The translations under genes were made by a program, and so were the position numbers. The notes beneath the pieces are model-generated. The model had not been told where the DNA came from and searched no databases. It saw nothing but the letters and a program-made list of their open reading frames with translations. DNA of 17,500 bases from Salpingoeca rosetta (Eukaryota > Opisthokonta > Choanoflagellata > Craspedida > Salpingoecidae). Location of the stretch: the NCBI RefSeq assembly GCF_000188695.1, contig NW_004754904.1, positions 9,495 to 26,994 of the forward strand, in the 5' to 3' direction. How positions within the stretch are numbered: position 1 is the stretch's first letter; every line of letters starts with the position of its first letter. Shown here piece by piece: positions 1 through 10,417 of this stretch.

Positions 1-450
1 CATCCGTCTACTCACTCGCAACTTCTCCTGCTTGCATTGGATCCACTCCACGACATCCGTCTACTCACTCGCAAACACTCACAACTTCTCCTGCTTCGAT
101 TGGATTCACTCCACTGCATCCGTCTACTCACTGTTGTGTTACCTGCAAGCACTCACAACATCCCCCTGCTTGCATTGAATTTCACTCCACGACATCCGTC
201 TACTCACTCGCAAACACTCACAACATCTCCCCACTTTGCATTGGATTCACTCCCACCACATCCGTCTGCAAGCACTCACAACACCTCCTGCTTCCATTGG
301 ATTCACTCCACTACACCCGTCTACTCACTCGCAAGCACTCACACCATCTCCTGCTTGCATTGGAGGGACTCGAAGACATACGTGTAGTCACACGCAGGCG
401 ATCACACCTTCCTTCTCTTGCATTGGAGCAACTCTACTACAAATCCGTCT
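1..450. repeat. Degenerate minisatellite, unit about 62-66 bp
   Basis: A motif close to CATCCGTCTACTCACTCGCA recurs at about 1, 54, 117, 193, 259, 314, 376 and 442, giving spacings of 53, 63, 76, 66, 55, 62 and 66 bp. Between these anchors the copies share a CTCACAACATCTCCTGCTT-like stretch followed by GCATTGGATTCACTCCA. Copies become more diverged after about 360. Spacings are not multiples of three, and the open frames across the array shift from copy to copy, so it is not read as coding. The array may extend left of the window. Confidence 0.8.
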
Positions 451-1815
451 ACTCGGTGCAGACGCTTCATGCGTACGCTTGCTTGCTCTGTGCGTGTTGC
501 TTGCAAGCGCCCACAACTTTCCTTGCTTCCACCCTGTTCACTTCACAATAATCCTCCACTCACTCCCCACTGCTCCACAGCATCACCCACCATGCCTGCA
601 CGTACCTGCAATCGACCCTTTATCAATCTACACCATCACTCACACACCGCTCTGTCACCCCCCTCGCCACTTCACTCCACTCCACTCTACTTCACTCAGC
701 AGCATCACCTCCCGTCTTGGATTCACTCCCCAACATCACCTGCGCTTCCTTTTTCTCGCCGCCAGTAGCGACATGGTCAGGTGCGCAAGAAGCTCGCTGC
801 GATGATCTTCTCCTCTTCCCACTTTACCTTCTCTCTTCGTGCATGTGTGCTATTGCTTGCAATATTTGTGCTTCTGCTTCCTTCGCTCCACCGCCACAAT
901 CACAACCCAACCCAAAACACAACACAACAGCACATCCATGCATGTGCCGCTTTGTTCCTTCTTCTCACACTTCACTCACTTGCGCCTTTCTCTCTTCCGT
1001 GTGCCTTTCCAGATTCCATGTGTTGCTTTGTTGCTTTGCACTTGTTGCCACATGCTTCATTCACCCTTGGCCCTCTTTCTCTCTTCCATCCACTCACCAC
1101 CACACAGCACATCTCCACACAACATCCTTCACTTCACTTCACTTCACACAACACAACACAACACCACATACAACACACTGTGTGCATTCGTGCTTCCCTT
1201 CGTCCCTTTCTGTCGCCACCTTGTCACCACAAGCCTTGTTTGTCCATTTCACCTGCGTTCCACCACCCCTCCTGTCTTGTTTCAATTCTTGCCACTGCTG
1301 CTGTTGTTTCCACGTACTTGCATGCCTACCCTTGTCTCTGTTCACTACTTTGTGTCGCCACTCCTTCCCCTTCCCTCCCCTTTCCTGCCTCGTTCATGTT
1401 TCATGCTGCATGTGTTACAACACATCATAAACCCATCAAGCCCACACTGCCGCCTTCTTCACCATCAGCCCTGTTCACCACCACCATCACCACTCGCTGC
1501 CACCATTACTCACTCGCTTCATCCTTTCCCACCCACTCCCACGTTCACAGCAGCTGCTGCTGTCCTCACCTGCATGCAGCACCCACTCCACAGCCACACG
1601 CCTAGCTCACCACCAATCCAATCCACATCACATCATACACACACACTGTGCTGACTTCACTGCACCCACCAGCACCCATCCACACCACCACCAGTACCAC
1701 ACGATACACACAGCTGCACACGCGTGGTGCATTGTATGATTCCACTTCACTTCAGCAACACGACAGCAAGCAAACACACACGCGCACACACGTGGCAAGA
1801 ATAAGCGAGAAAACA
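451..1815. other. G-depleted, gene-free region
   Basis: The plus strand consists mainly of C, T and A with very little G. All three forward frames are open together over 839-1430. The translations are low-complexity runs of H, T, S, P, L and C with no domain, and the three frames are equally open, so composition rather than coding explains them. No RNA gene or mobile element was recognised. It may be intergenic sequence or intronic sequence of a minus-strand transcript, on which it would be pyrimidine-poor and G-rich. Confidence 0.6.
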
Positions 1816-2440
1816 TCCCCATATCAACTGCAAGCAACACACACACACACACACGCAACAAGCGACAGCTCCATGCTACGCCACACCGCTTCACGGCTTG
1901 CATCCACTGGTCCATCCATGCAGTAGTGGTGATGGCAGCAGAGGAGAGAAGGAAGAGTATGCCTTGCCCTGCCTTGCCTGCCTGCCTTGGCTGTGTGTGA
2001 GGATGTGTGCCTGCACACCCACTCACTCACTGTGTGTGTGTGTGTGTCACCATCCAAACACACACAGGTATGTGAGACAGAGGGAAGCAAGCAGCCACAC
2101 ATACACACACACACACAGTGTGAATCACAAGCAGACACAGCATGAACGACATACACACAGTCACAGTCACGCACATGCAAGTGCAACGCACCGTGAGGTA
2201 GGCATCAGACTGCCTGTCAGCGTGCGTGTGTGTGTGTGTGTGTTCACACACTCATGTGTGTGGGTCGATGCAGCCCATCATCCCTCTGTGTGTGTGTGTG
2301 TCTGTGCGTGTGAGCCAAATGCATCCACAGCAGCAGGAGAGCGTGTGAGGTCACAACACCCACCACAGCCACGTCCCACTCTCCCTCCTTCACATACACA
2401 ATCACACGCACCCACACAGCAGTCAAACCAATTGACAGAA
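1816..2440. repeat. Cluster of CA and TG microsatellites
   Basis: Alternating (CA)n and (TG)n runs lie at about 1837-1854 (CA), 2030-2047 (TG), 2099-2117 (CA with a T interruption), 2225-2242 (TG) and 2286-2300 (TG). The switch between CA and TG on one strand makes inverted-repeat pairs possible. One short non-repetitive island at about 1870-1925 has a minus-strand reading MDGPVDASREAVWRSMELS, but no supporting family was recognised. Confidence 0.6.
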
Positions 2441-2817
2441 CTCACCCAAACTCACGGTGCCAGCGTGGCATGGGCCTGTGCAGCACATATGTCAGCCTCA
2501 CTGACCGTGGGCAACGCCTTGCATGCCTTTGGCCCTGCACACATCCATGGTGTGGTCGCTGCTGTGCGTGTTCTCTGCTTGCACCTGCGCACCATCACAA
2601 CATCACCCACCACACCCCACACAGTCCATGGAACCAAACGAGACCACCCACAACAGGACCGCCAGTGAGTGCCCGTCACAACGCGCACCCTCTCCCTCCT
2701 CTCCACCAACCCTGCGCCAGCCACGCACACGAACAACGCAACCCACCACCTCCCACTCAAACACACACACCTTGATTCGTGTTTTCGCCTGTCGCTTGTC
2801 GCTTGTTTGTGTGTGTT
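2441..2817. other. No recognised gene; one exon-like island
   Basis: The segment is mostly CA-rich low-complexity DNA. The island 2456-2534 is bounded on the minus strand by a TGTGTGCAG acceptor-like sequence and a GTGAGTTTGG donor-like sequence. One minus frame reads through it (79 nt, containing PTVSEADICAAQAHATLAP). Plus-strand frames are also open across the same bases, so strand and coding status are undecided. Confidence 0.25.
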
Positions 2818-2854
2818 TGGGCGATTAGTGGAAGATGCCACAAATAATCGCCCA
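2818..2854. other. Strong hairpin / imperfect palindrome
   Basis: TGGGCGATTA (2818-2827) is perfectly complementary to TAATCGCCCA (2845-2854). Inside it, GTGG (2828-2831) pairs with CCAC (2838-2841), leaving a six-base loop AAGATG and a three-base AAA bulge. This gives 14 base pairs in 37 nt, in surroundings that are otherwise low complexity. No run of T follows, so it does not look like a Pol III or bacterial-type terminator. Confidence 0.65.
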
Positions 2855-5304
2855 CTGCTGCGGTTGTGCGGCAACTGCTGTTTGCTTCTGCGTTTGCTTG
2901 TTGAAGGGCGGACTTGCTTGGTTGTTTGGTTGCTTGGTTGGTTTCAATGAGACAAGAAGAAGGGGGAAGGGGGAAGGGGAACGGCACTGCGTGTGAATGC
3001 AACGCAGGCTCACAGGCCTTGCAGGCTGAGGAGGGAAGGGAGAAGAAGGGGAGAAGAAAGGGGGATGGAAAAGAAGAAGCAACAAACACACAACACACAC
3101 ACACACACACAGCTGTGCACAGCATGCATCCCCTCCCCTTCTTCTCTTCTTCGCTTCTTCCTCCTCCTCACAGTCATAACAGACAACCAACAGCCACAAA
3201 GGGCCGGAAGAGAAAACAAACAAGGGGGAGGGGGCAACAGCCGCCCAGCCAGATCGCCATGGAAGAAAGAGGCGAGGTGATAGAGGGGGGGGGGGAGGAA
3301 GTAGAACACCGCCCATCAACACACACACACATCTGTTGGGAGCCCCACGTCTTGTGTCCTTGCTTCCCCTCTTCCTTTCCTTGGCCTGGGTTGAGTTGGG
3401 TTGGTTGAGGTGGCACAGCTCGCCATGGCGTGTCATGCGTGGTGGGTGTGGGCATGGGTGTTGGATGTGGATGGGCTCCTCTCTCTGCGTGTGTGTGAAA
3501 AGGAAGGGTTGGAGGGAAACAGTGGAAGGGGTGGCAGCAGCAGCAGGAGAGGAGGAAGAGGGAGAAGAAGCAAGGGAAGGGCGGTGGATGTGAGCATGTC
3601 ATGCATGAGTGGACAATAACAACACATGGGGCGCAGCGATGATGATGATGTAGTTGTTGTTGTGTGTGATGGCACAAGCACACAAAGGTCAACCCCAATC
3701 ACACACACACCTCGTCGTCGATCAACGCGTCTGCCTGACATATGCGCACACGCGCGCACACATCTGCAGTCATACACACACACATAGTCACACATGGCAT
3801 TGCAGAGTGAGACGGTACAACACCATGCACACGCATACACAGCAATGCAACCACAATCACCACAACCACCACAACGACAACATCTCTCTCCCCATCTCCA
3901 TCCACCAAATGCACGGTCACATGACCAGGTGCACAGCCGTGGTGGTGATGGTGGCCATGATGAACGCCTTCCTCCCACTTCCCATCAACGCTCTTCCACC
4001 AAACACACACACAGCATTGCGTGCCCTCACCTCGTGCATCGTGTTGCTGTCGGCGTGGTCGATGGCGACGCACACACGCACACGCACACATCGCTGTGTG
4101 TTCCCAGTTGAGACGAGCAACGAAGAGAGAGAAATGGGCGACACGACACAACGGCCAGTCAACCCCAGCCAATCCAACCCAGCATCCACTGCCGTGTGTT
4201 GCCTGCTGCAGTCATCATCACAAACAATCACAATCACAATCACAGGTGCAAGCAAAAGGAATAAGCCACTGACGTGTGTCTCATTGTCATGTGATATGAC
4301 CACAACCACACACCATTCACGCGCATGTGTACACGCACACCCCATCCCCCAACCAACATCATCGCCCTCCATCCCTTCCCCTCCCTCTCCCTCCTTTCGC
4401 TCTGCACTCCCACGTCGCACCACCATCACCGTGTTACTTCCCCCCTGCTTCCCACCACTCGACACAACACAGCCCACCAACCAGCAAACCAACCGCCAAC
4501 GATCATCCTCACCTGTGCTTGATGCAGCCAGCCAGCCAGCCGATGTGCCACAGCGAAGCCAGAAAAAGGAAGCGCAATCACACGCCACGGCCACCATCGT
4601 CATCGCTGATGGAGCAGAAAGAAAAGATGAAGGGGGAAGAGTGGTGGGCACGGGCCGTGTCCTTCCTGGTCTTCATCGGTGCAGCCCCAAACACGGTGCA
4701 CCGCGCACAGGCACACGCAGGGTCATCATCACAGCAACAGCAACAGCAGCAGCGACAGCGAGCCTGCCTGCCTGTGAGGCAAGAAGAAACCAACCAGAGA
4801 CGAACAACAACAACCGGTGATGGTGAGGACAGGAAAGGAGGTACACAAGGGACCACGCATGGGAGTATGCAGCATGTTGTGGGCGGGGTGCACCAGATGC
4901 ACACAAGAACAACGAAGCAAGCATCCAACAAGCAAGCAAGCAGGCAGGCACAAAACATCACCACATCCACCATATCCACCACTGCTGCAATACCTGTGTT
5001 GGCCGCTGTCTCGATCACGCCTCAACAGCTGCACATCACATGAGGAAGGCTGACGATGATGATGACACAGAGCAAAGGCGATTGGTTGGGAAAAGGGGAA
5101 TGAAATTCGGTTGGGAACCCGCACACATCCGCCTGCAGCCACGCACACACGCACATTTGAGTTGTGTGATTGACTCATGTGAGACACACGTCAGTGCAAC
5201 CACCCACAGCCAATGACTGCTGTGGTGTGTTGGCATACATGTGTACATGCGTGCATGCGTGTGTGTGCGTTTGTGTGTGTGCCACCACTCTACCCATCAC
5301 CCCA

Positions 5305-5305
<1 letters not shown>
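2855..5305. other. No recognised gene; repeat-rich with short islands
   Basis: Purine-rich stretches lie at about 2950-3075 and 3490-3590, with an 11-base G run near 3285-3295 and many short CA runs. Two islands have splice-like borders on the minus strand. The reading at about 4034-4096 contains VAIDHADSNTMHE and ends at GAG followed by GTGAGG. The island 5049-4994 contains LLRRDRDSGQHR and ends before GTATTG. The first also has open plus frames. No domain was recognised. The long plus frames (3654-4820, 4327-5043) translate to low-complexity H/T/Q/P-rich sequence and were not called. Confidence 0.4.

Positions 5306-5347
<42 letters not shown>
5306..5347. repeat. (CA)n microsatellite, about 21 units
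   Basis: An uninterrupted CA dinucleotide tract, TG on the minus strand. Confidence 0.95.
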
Positions 5348-5348
<1 letters not shown>

Positions 5349-5356
5349 TTCTTGCA

Positions 5357-5484
5357 CATTTGTGTGTGCGTGTATCGCTCTGGTCGTGTCATGAGGGCTT
5401 GGGAAGAGATCGGTCACCGTCATTTGTGCGTGCGTGTATCGCCCTGCTCGTGTCATGAGGGCTTGGGAAGAGATCTGCCACCGC
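5357..5484. repeat. Tandem duplication of a 64-bp unit
   Basis: Copies at 5357-5420 and 5421-5484 align without gaps and differ at six positions (58/64 identical). Both contain CATGAGGGCTTGGGAAGAGA. The unit is not a multiple of three, so the reading frame changes between copies, which argues against coding. Its length is close to that of the minisatellite at the start of the window, but the sequences are not visibly related on either strand. Confidence 0.9.
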
Positions 5485-5985
5485 CCTGTGCAAAATCACA
5501 CACATGTACACATGCGCAAGCACAAACAACCAAATCAGCAAGAATCACACGACGCAGTGAGCCAGCATGGCAGAAACAAACCGCATCCACCTCCTTGTGC
5601 CACATTCACATCACTCACATCATCACCTGTGCACGCACAATTCACACCCCACACACAGATACGCACCACCACCACCACCACAAGCAGCACACCTGCACAT
5701 GCGTGTGTGTGCGCCGTCCACATCCACCACAAACCACTCACCACCACAATCATCGTCGTCATGCGAGGCAACGGCACATCGACGCACATCACCTCCTGTG
5801 TGCGTGTGAAGAAAGAGGTGAGTTGTCACAGAATGAGGCTGTCACCGACAACACACCCTATGTCCACCACCAACAGACCCAACGACATCCATTCATCCCT
5901 TCACAAACACACATATACATGCTGTTGTTCACACCCAACACATCACACACCACCCACATCACCACAACTACCACCACCATTTAAC
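5485..5985. other. No recognised gene
   Basis: CA-rich sequence with short CCA and CAC runs. The island at about 5692-5800 has an acceptor-like TTCACACGCACACAG on the minus strand and an open frame containing CGGEWFVVDVDGAHTR. The plus strand has a donor-like GAG followed by GTGAGTTG at 5816-5825. The two interpretations exclude each other and neither has domain support. Confidence 0.3.
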
Positions 5986-7442
5986 TCACCTCCACACCCA
6001 TGGTCGCAGCCGCTGCTGTTGGTGACCAGTGACGACGACGAGGGAGGAGGAGATGGGCGAGATACAGAGGGCCAGTTCATCCACAATGCAGCCACACATT
6101 AGCTGTTGCTGCTGTTGCTGCTGGTGGTGGTGAAACGGTGAAAACAAACGGCCCCTTGCCACGCCGTGTCCTTTGCTCGCTCGCTCGGCTGTTTGGTTGG
6201 TCGGTTGGACGGAGACGGGATGCATGGCCCTGTGTCCAAATTAATCGAAAAAAAGGGGGAGAAGAAGAAGAGCAGACACGTGAGTGGACAGAACAGACAA
6301 GGAAAGAGGGAGGCAAAGAAGGACACACAACGTGTGAACCACGCACACACACACACACATCTCAGTCGGCCTCTCACCTGCATCACTCGTCATCGTCATC
6401 GTCGTTGGTTCCAGCGCTTCATGTGCCTCGCCAACGCTGTGAAACGTGTGTGCACGGACACAAGATGGGAGAGAATGCAGGTGGTGAGGTTGACAGCGAA
6501 GCATCATCAACCACACGCCAGCCCCATCCAACCACAAGCATTGACACACATCCGCACGCACACATCTTGTCCCCACTCACTACCACAACACACACACACA
6601 CACACACATATGCTCACCTCTTCGTGAGAACGACTGACATGTGCAATGTCTGCCTCACGCCAGATGGCAGCTGTGCGGGCGATGATGATGATGGTGATGA
6701 TGACAGCGGAGCTGCGGTGGAAGAGAGGAAAAGGAGAGAGAAATGGGGAAGGTTGATGATGATGATGATGATGATGGGTCGTTCATGGCGGCTGCTTTCC
6801 CCTCCTCTGATGTGGCCCTGGTGTCCATGCAACCAACACACAACGACAAGATACAACGATATCATCACACAAAGGCACAGGCATGGCATGTGAGCACAGC
6901 AGGCGTGTTCACCTTCCTGCTCCCTCCTCTGCTTTCCTCCACCTCGCCCCACCACACACACATACACACACACGCACATGACTGCGTCGCACACACACAC
7001 ACGCACACACTCACTCACTCACTCACACACACACACCTGCGCATCGCTGCGTCGCTGTGGTAGGATGTGCCCGCCATGACCATGGACGTGTGTGTCCACA
7101 GCTGCTCCTCCCAATCCATCATGTGTGCATCGCCCATCATCCTCAAACGATCCTCACGCAGTCGCCGCTGCAGCCACAAGCATACATACATTGCGTGTGA
7201 GCTACGCTGCTGTACGAGACACAGCAGCAGCAGTAACACCAAACACCCAGAGCAGCAACACCAACACATGCGCCATGTGCCAACTAAAACATCCATGATG
7301 GGCTCACCTTGCTCACGCATATGGGAATACTGCATGAGCACAGCAGTGGCAGCCGAATCGGGGGAGTTGCAGCTGCAGCAGCAGCATCCGGCATGCGAGC
7401 CCGCTTCCACCAACATCCTGATGTGTGCTGGTACCTCACCAC
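5986..7442 (-). other. Candidate three-exon coding segment of an unrecognised gene
   Basis: Three minus-strand blocks can be joined in one frame. Block 1 is 7442-7037, after acceptor ATATACACAG, and includes LREDRLRMMGDAHMMDWEEQ; a shorter version would start at 7209 or 7167. Block 2 is 6711-6618, after a long pyrimidine tract ending CCACCGCAG, and includes AIWREADIAHVSRSHEE. Block 3 is 6120-5986, after CACCACCAG, and includes LMCGCIVDELALCISP and a stop at 5988-5986. Donors are AG|GTGTGT and GAG|GTGAGC, and codon phase is kept at both joins. Introns of 325 and 497 nt would start with TG-rich sequence, like several introns of the bZIP and bystin genes. No domain was recognised and no start was assigned. 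Against it, plus-strand frames over the same blocks are also open and protein-like (for example RFMCLANAVKRV at 6416-6451), and block 2 includes an ATC run. Confidence 0.25.
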
Positions 7443-8998
7443 CTGTGTATATGTGTGTGTGTGCGTATGTGAGTGGTTGCAAGGAACGTGGATGGAAACA
7501 GAACACAACAGGCACAGAGCAAGCCATCATGTCAGCACAGCAGAACGAGTTATTGATATCACACGCACCACGTGTGTGTGTGTGTGTGTGTCGGTGCGTG
7601 ATCATCATCCCCATCAACCCCTCTTCCTCTTGTTCACTTCACCCCATCACCACAACCCCATCCCCACACTCCATCACACACACACAACCAACCACCCATC
7701 ACCACCCACATACCATGTGTGAGGCGAGTGCACCTGGCATGCGTGACAAGTATCCTCGACATTTCCCTCATCCTGATGCTTGTGCGTGCGCATCACCTGT
7801 AAGTGTGTGGTTGTGTGCGAGCACCAGCATGGTGAGTGAGTGGGAGGGAAGAGGGAGCATGGATATGTGCACAGCTACACTGCTGCTGCCACTGCTGGTG
7901 TTGTGCATGCATTTGTGAAGGAGAAGAAGGGGGAGAGAGAAAACAGAAAACAGAAGGGAGGGAACAAGTCATGCTGCACCCCATCCATCCATCCATCCCT
8001 CTTCCTCACACCACCACCACACACCACCATCCTCTGTCACCAGCCAGCCACCACACCACACCACACCACACCACACCACACTCACCCAGCACCCCCCACC
8101 GCACCTCATCCATCCATCCAACCATCCAGCCAACACACATCTCCTCTCCGTTTTCCATCTTCTTCTCGCCCTCACCTCTGCTGCTGCTGCCCAGCCGAAA
8201 ATGCAACTTGTGCTGTCACCACCTGTTCCCAGCCGCAAACAGCCAGCTTCCGCCAGCAGCAGTGGGCGATGGGTTGGTTGGTTGGGGGATGTGTTCAGCA
8301 GCAAGTGATGGTGGTGGTGCATTCTCTGCTGCTGCTGCAGCATCGGCGGTGGAGGGTGTGTTGGCTGCTGCTGCTATTGGTGGTGAGGCGGCGATGGCCG
8401 CGAGGGAGGGCGAGAAAGAGAGGGGAATATAAGCAGCAGCTGCAAGGTGGGGAATGTGCAGGTGTGCAGGCAGTCGTGTGTGTGAGAACGACGAATGAGA
8501 CAGCGCATCAAGCAAGGCAAAACAGGCAGTCGCACCACACACATGCACACATTGATGTGGGACAACAAGGGGAGACAGGAGCAACAGAGACAGCGATCAC
8601 AAAACATGTGATGTTGTGCTCATCACACACATGCACACATGTGCAGTGATGCACTCACGTTGCTCATCGCTCGCTTGTTTGTGGTGTGGTGTGTGTTGGT
8701 GTTGCTGCTTCCACAGCCGCATACAGCGTGGCTGGATGGTCATCACATGGCAGCGCCCGTCTGTTCATCCCACCAGAGCGGTGTTGGTTGGTGGAAGGGG
8801 AGGGGGTGACAACAGCTGGCTCAAGGGCCCTCTGTGTGGCGACAGCAGAAGGAAGGAAGGGGAAACGAGCAAGTGTGGAGGGTGGTGGTGTTGGCGGTGT
8901 TGAGGGTGGGAAGGGAAGGATGTGAGCAAACACACAAGAAAAATGAGGAGGTGGTGATGATGGCGTGTGGATGGGTGGAGAAGAGAACATGCACGTCG

Positions 8999-8999
<1 letters not shown>
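7443..8999. other. No recognised gene; tandem pentamers and CTG runs
   Basis: Contains a (CCACA)n run at 8048-8081, CATC tetramers at about 7981-7998 and 8109-8129, CTG/CAG runs around 8175-8190 and 8325-8380, and a TATA-like AATATAAG at 8426-8433. Two islands look exon-like. One is 7796-7734 on the minus strand (acceptor CACACTTACAG). The other is 8717-8775 on the plus strand (acceptor TGCTGCTTCCACAG; reading AYSVAGWSSHGSARLFIPPE). They lie on opposite strands and neither was placed in a gene. Confidence 0.4.

Positions 9000-9085
<86 letters not shown>
9000..9085. repeat. (CA)n microsatellite, about 43 units
   Basis: The longest CA run in the window, broken only by one CG near 9025. The whole tract alternates purine and pyrimidine. 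Confidence 0.95.
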
Positions 9086-9086
<1 letters not shown>

Positions 9087-9197
9087 GTCTGGGTGATGCA
9101 GTGGTTTGATCACCATTCATCCGTCAGCATGTAGTCATTTGTTGGTTGGTTGGTGGAGGTTGCCCACTGGCTCACGCATCAGCCAGCACCTGCTGCT

Positions 9198-9228
<31 letters not shown>

Positions 9229-9353
9229 ATGAAATACATCCATCTGCACGCACCACCACAAACAAACAAGCAAACAACAGCAGTGAGCAGCGTGTCACAG
9301 ACGCAGAAAGGAGGAGACAGAACGAAGGAGGATGAGCAGAAACACAACCCCGT

Positions 9354-9395
<42 letters not shown>

Positions 9396-10389
9396 TGGCT
9401 GTGATGTTGGTTGATGTCATTTCCCCCTCTCTCCCATGTGTGTGCTGCTCACTGGATGAGAGGTTGCATGATCCATTCTCAGGGTGGCCGCTGCATGACG
9501 GTGGCTGATGGCAGCTGTTCTGTCACCACACAACGGTGAGCAAGTGCGTGTGTGAGTGTGAGTGTGTGCATTTGTGAGTGCCACACGCTGCGGTGTGTGT
9601 TGGTTGTGATCCACACAACCATGTACGGATGCGTGGATGGATGGTGGTCCACATGTGTGTGCGTGGCTGTGTGTGCACGATGACAGCGTGCGCTGTGTTG
9701 TTGTTGTTGTGGTTGTTGTTGTTGTTGATGTTGGTTGTTGCTGCTGCGCACTGTGCGAGGAGAAAAAAGGGAGAAGGAGGAGAACGAAGTGGGAGGAAGA
9801 AGTGGGAGCACTCAATCTCACCATCACCTGTCGATGGATGGGTCATTCATGTGGTCGTTGGTTGGTTGGTTGGTTGGTTGGTTGTGCGTGGTTCATCACA
9901 GGAGGAGGAAATGGACAACGATGAATGGAAGGATGGAAGGGAGAGAGGGAGAAGGGAAGGAGAAGGAAGAAGAGAGACGGTGCGCACATCCTCCCTGCAC
10001 ATGTGCGTGTGTGTGTGCGTCAGCGAGGACGACGAAGGGAAGGGAAGGAAGGGAAGAGAAGGAAGGAACGTGGCACGCACAACCACCAATGTGTGCGTGT
10101 GTGTGTGTGTGCACGAACCAATGACACATCCCCCTCACCTCATCTCACCTCACCTCACATCACCCTCACCTGCCTGTCAGCAGTATCGACGACGACCATG
10201 GTCACCATCACCATTCCCACCACCATCACACCAGCTGCTGCGCAGAAGAAGAATGAAGCAACGGCGAGTGGGTTGGTTGGTTGGAAAGCAGAATCGGTTG
10301 TTTGCTCGTTTCTGCTTGCTGCTGGTTTTTGGTGTGTGTGCGATTTTCCTCTTCCTCTTCTTTTCTTGCTGGCTTGCTGGCTCTGCCTT
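9086..10389. other. No recognised gene; several microsatellites
   Basis: Contains an abutting (CTG)6-(ATG)7 compound run at about 9191-9231, a (CA)n tract at 9355-9394, GTT repeats at about 9697-9728, a GGTT tetramer run at about 9858-9885 and GGAAG-type purine repeats at 9900-10060. The island at 9480-9535 has splice-like borders on both strands (plus GGRCMTVADGSCSVTTQR, minus NSCHQPPSCSGHPENGSC), which shows how ambiguous such signals are in this DNA. Confidence 0.45.
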
Positions 10390-10417
10390 GATAAATGGCA
10401 TGTCTTGCTTTATAGTC
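10390..10417 (+). promoter_or_regulatory. Upstream TATA-like elements of the 5S gene
   Basis: GATAAATGG at 10390-10398 lies 20-28 bases before the predicted 5S 5' end, the distance at which TATA-like elements help place TFIIIB on 5S genes in some fungi and plants. A second TTTATAG sits at 10409-10415. The position is seen in the sequence; the function is inferred. Confidence 0.4.

Noticed and set aside
717..1654. Three long overlapping forward ORFs (237, 274 and 271 aa)
   Set aside because: They occupy all three frames of the same G-depleted DNA and translate to low-complexity H/T/S/P/L/C sequence. The openness is compositional.
3654..5043. Long plus-strand ORFs of 388 and 238 aa
   Set aside because: They pass through CA-rich repeats and translate to Q/T/H/P-rich sequence without a domain or consistent codon pattern. 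They are mutually overlapping in different frames.
5357..5484. Tandem duplication as mobile-element ends or a CRISPR array
   Set aside because: There are only two abutting copies, with no terminal inverted repeats, spacers or transposase.
8426..8433. TATA-like AATATAAG as a promoter
   Set aside because: No supported gene starts downstream on the plus strand, and such a short motif is expected by chance.
8664..9120. Minus-strand ORFs with poly(Cys-Val) segments
   Set aside because: The CVCVCV stretches are translations of (TG)n repeats, seen wherever CA tracts occur. They are not real proteins.
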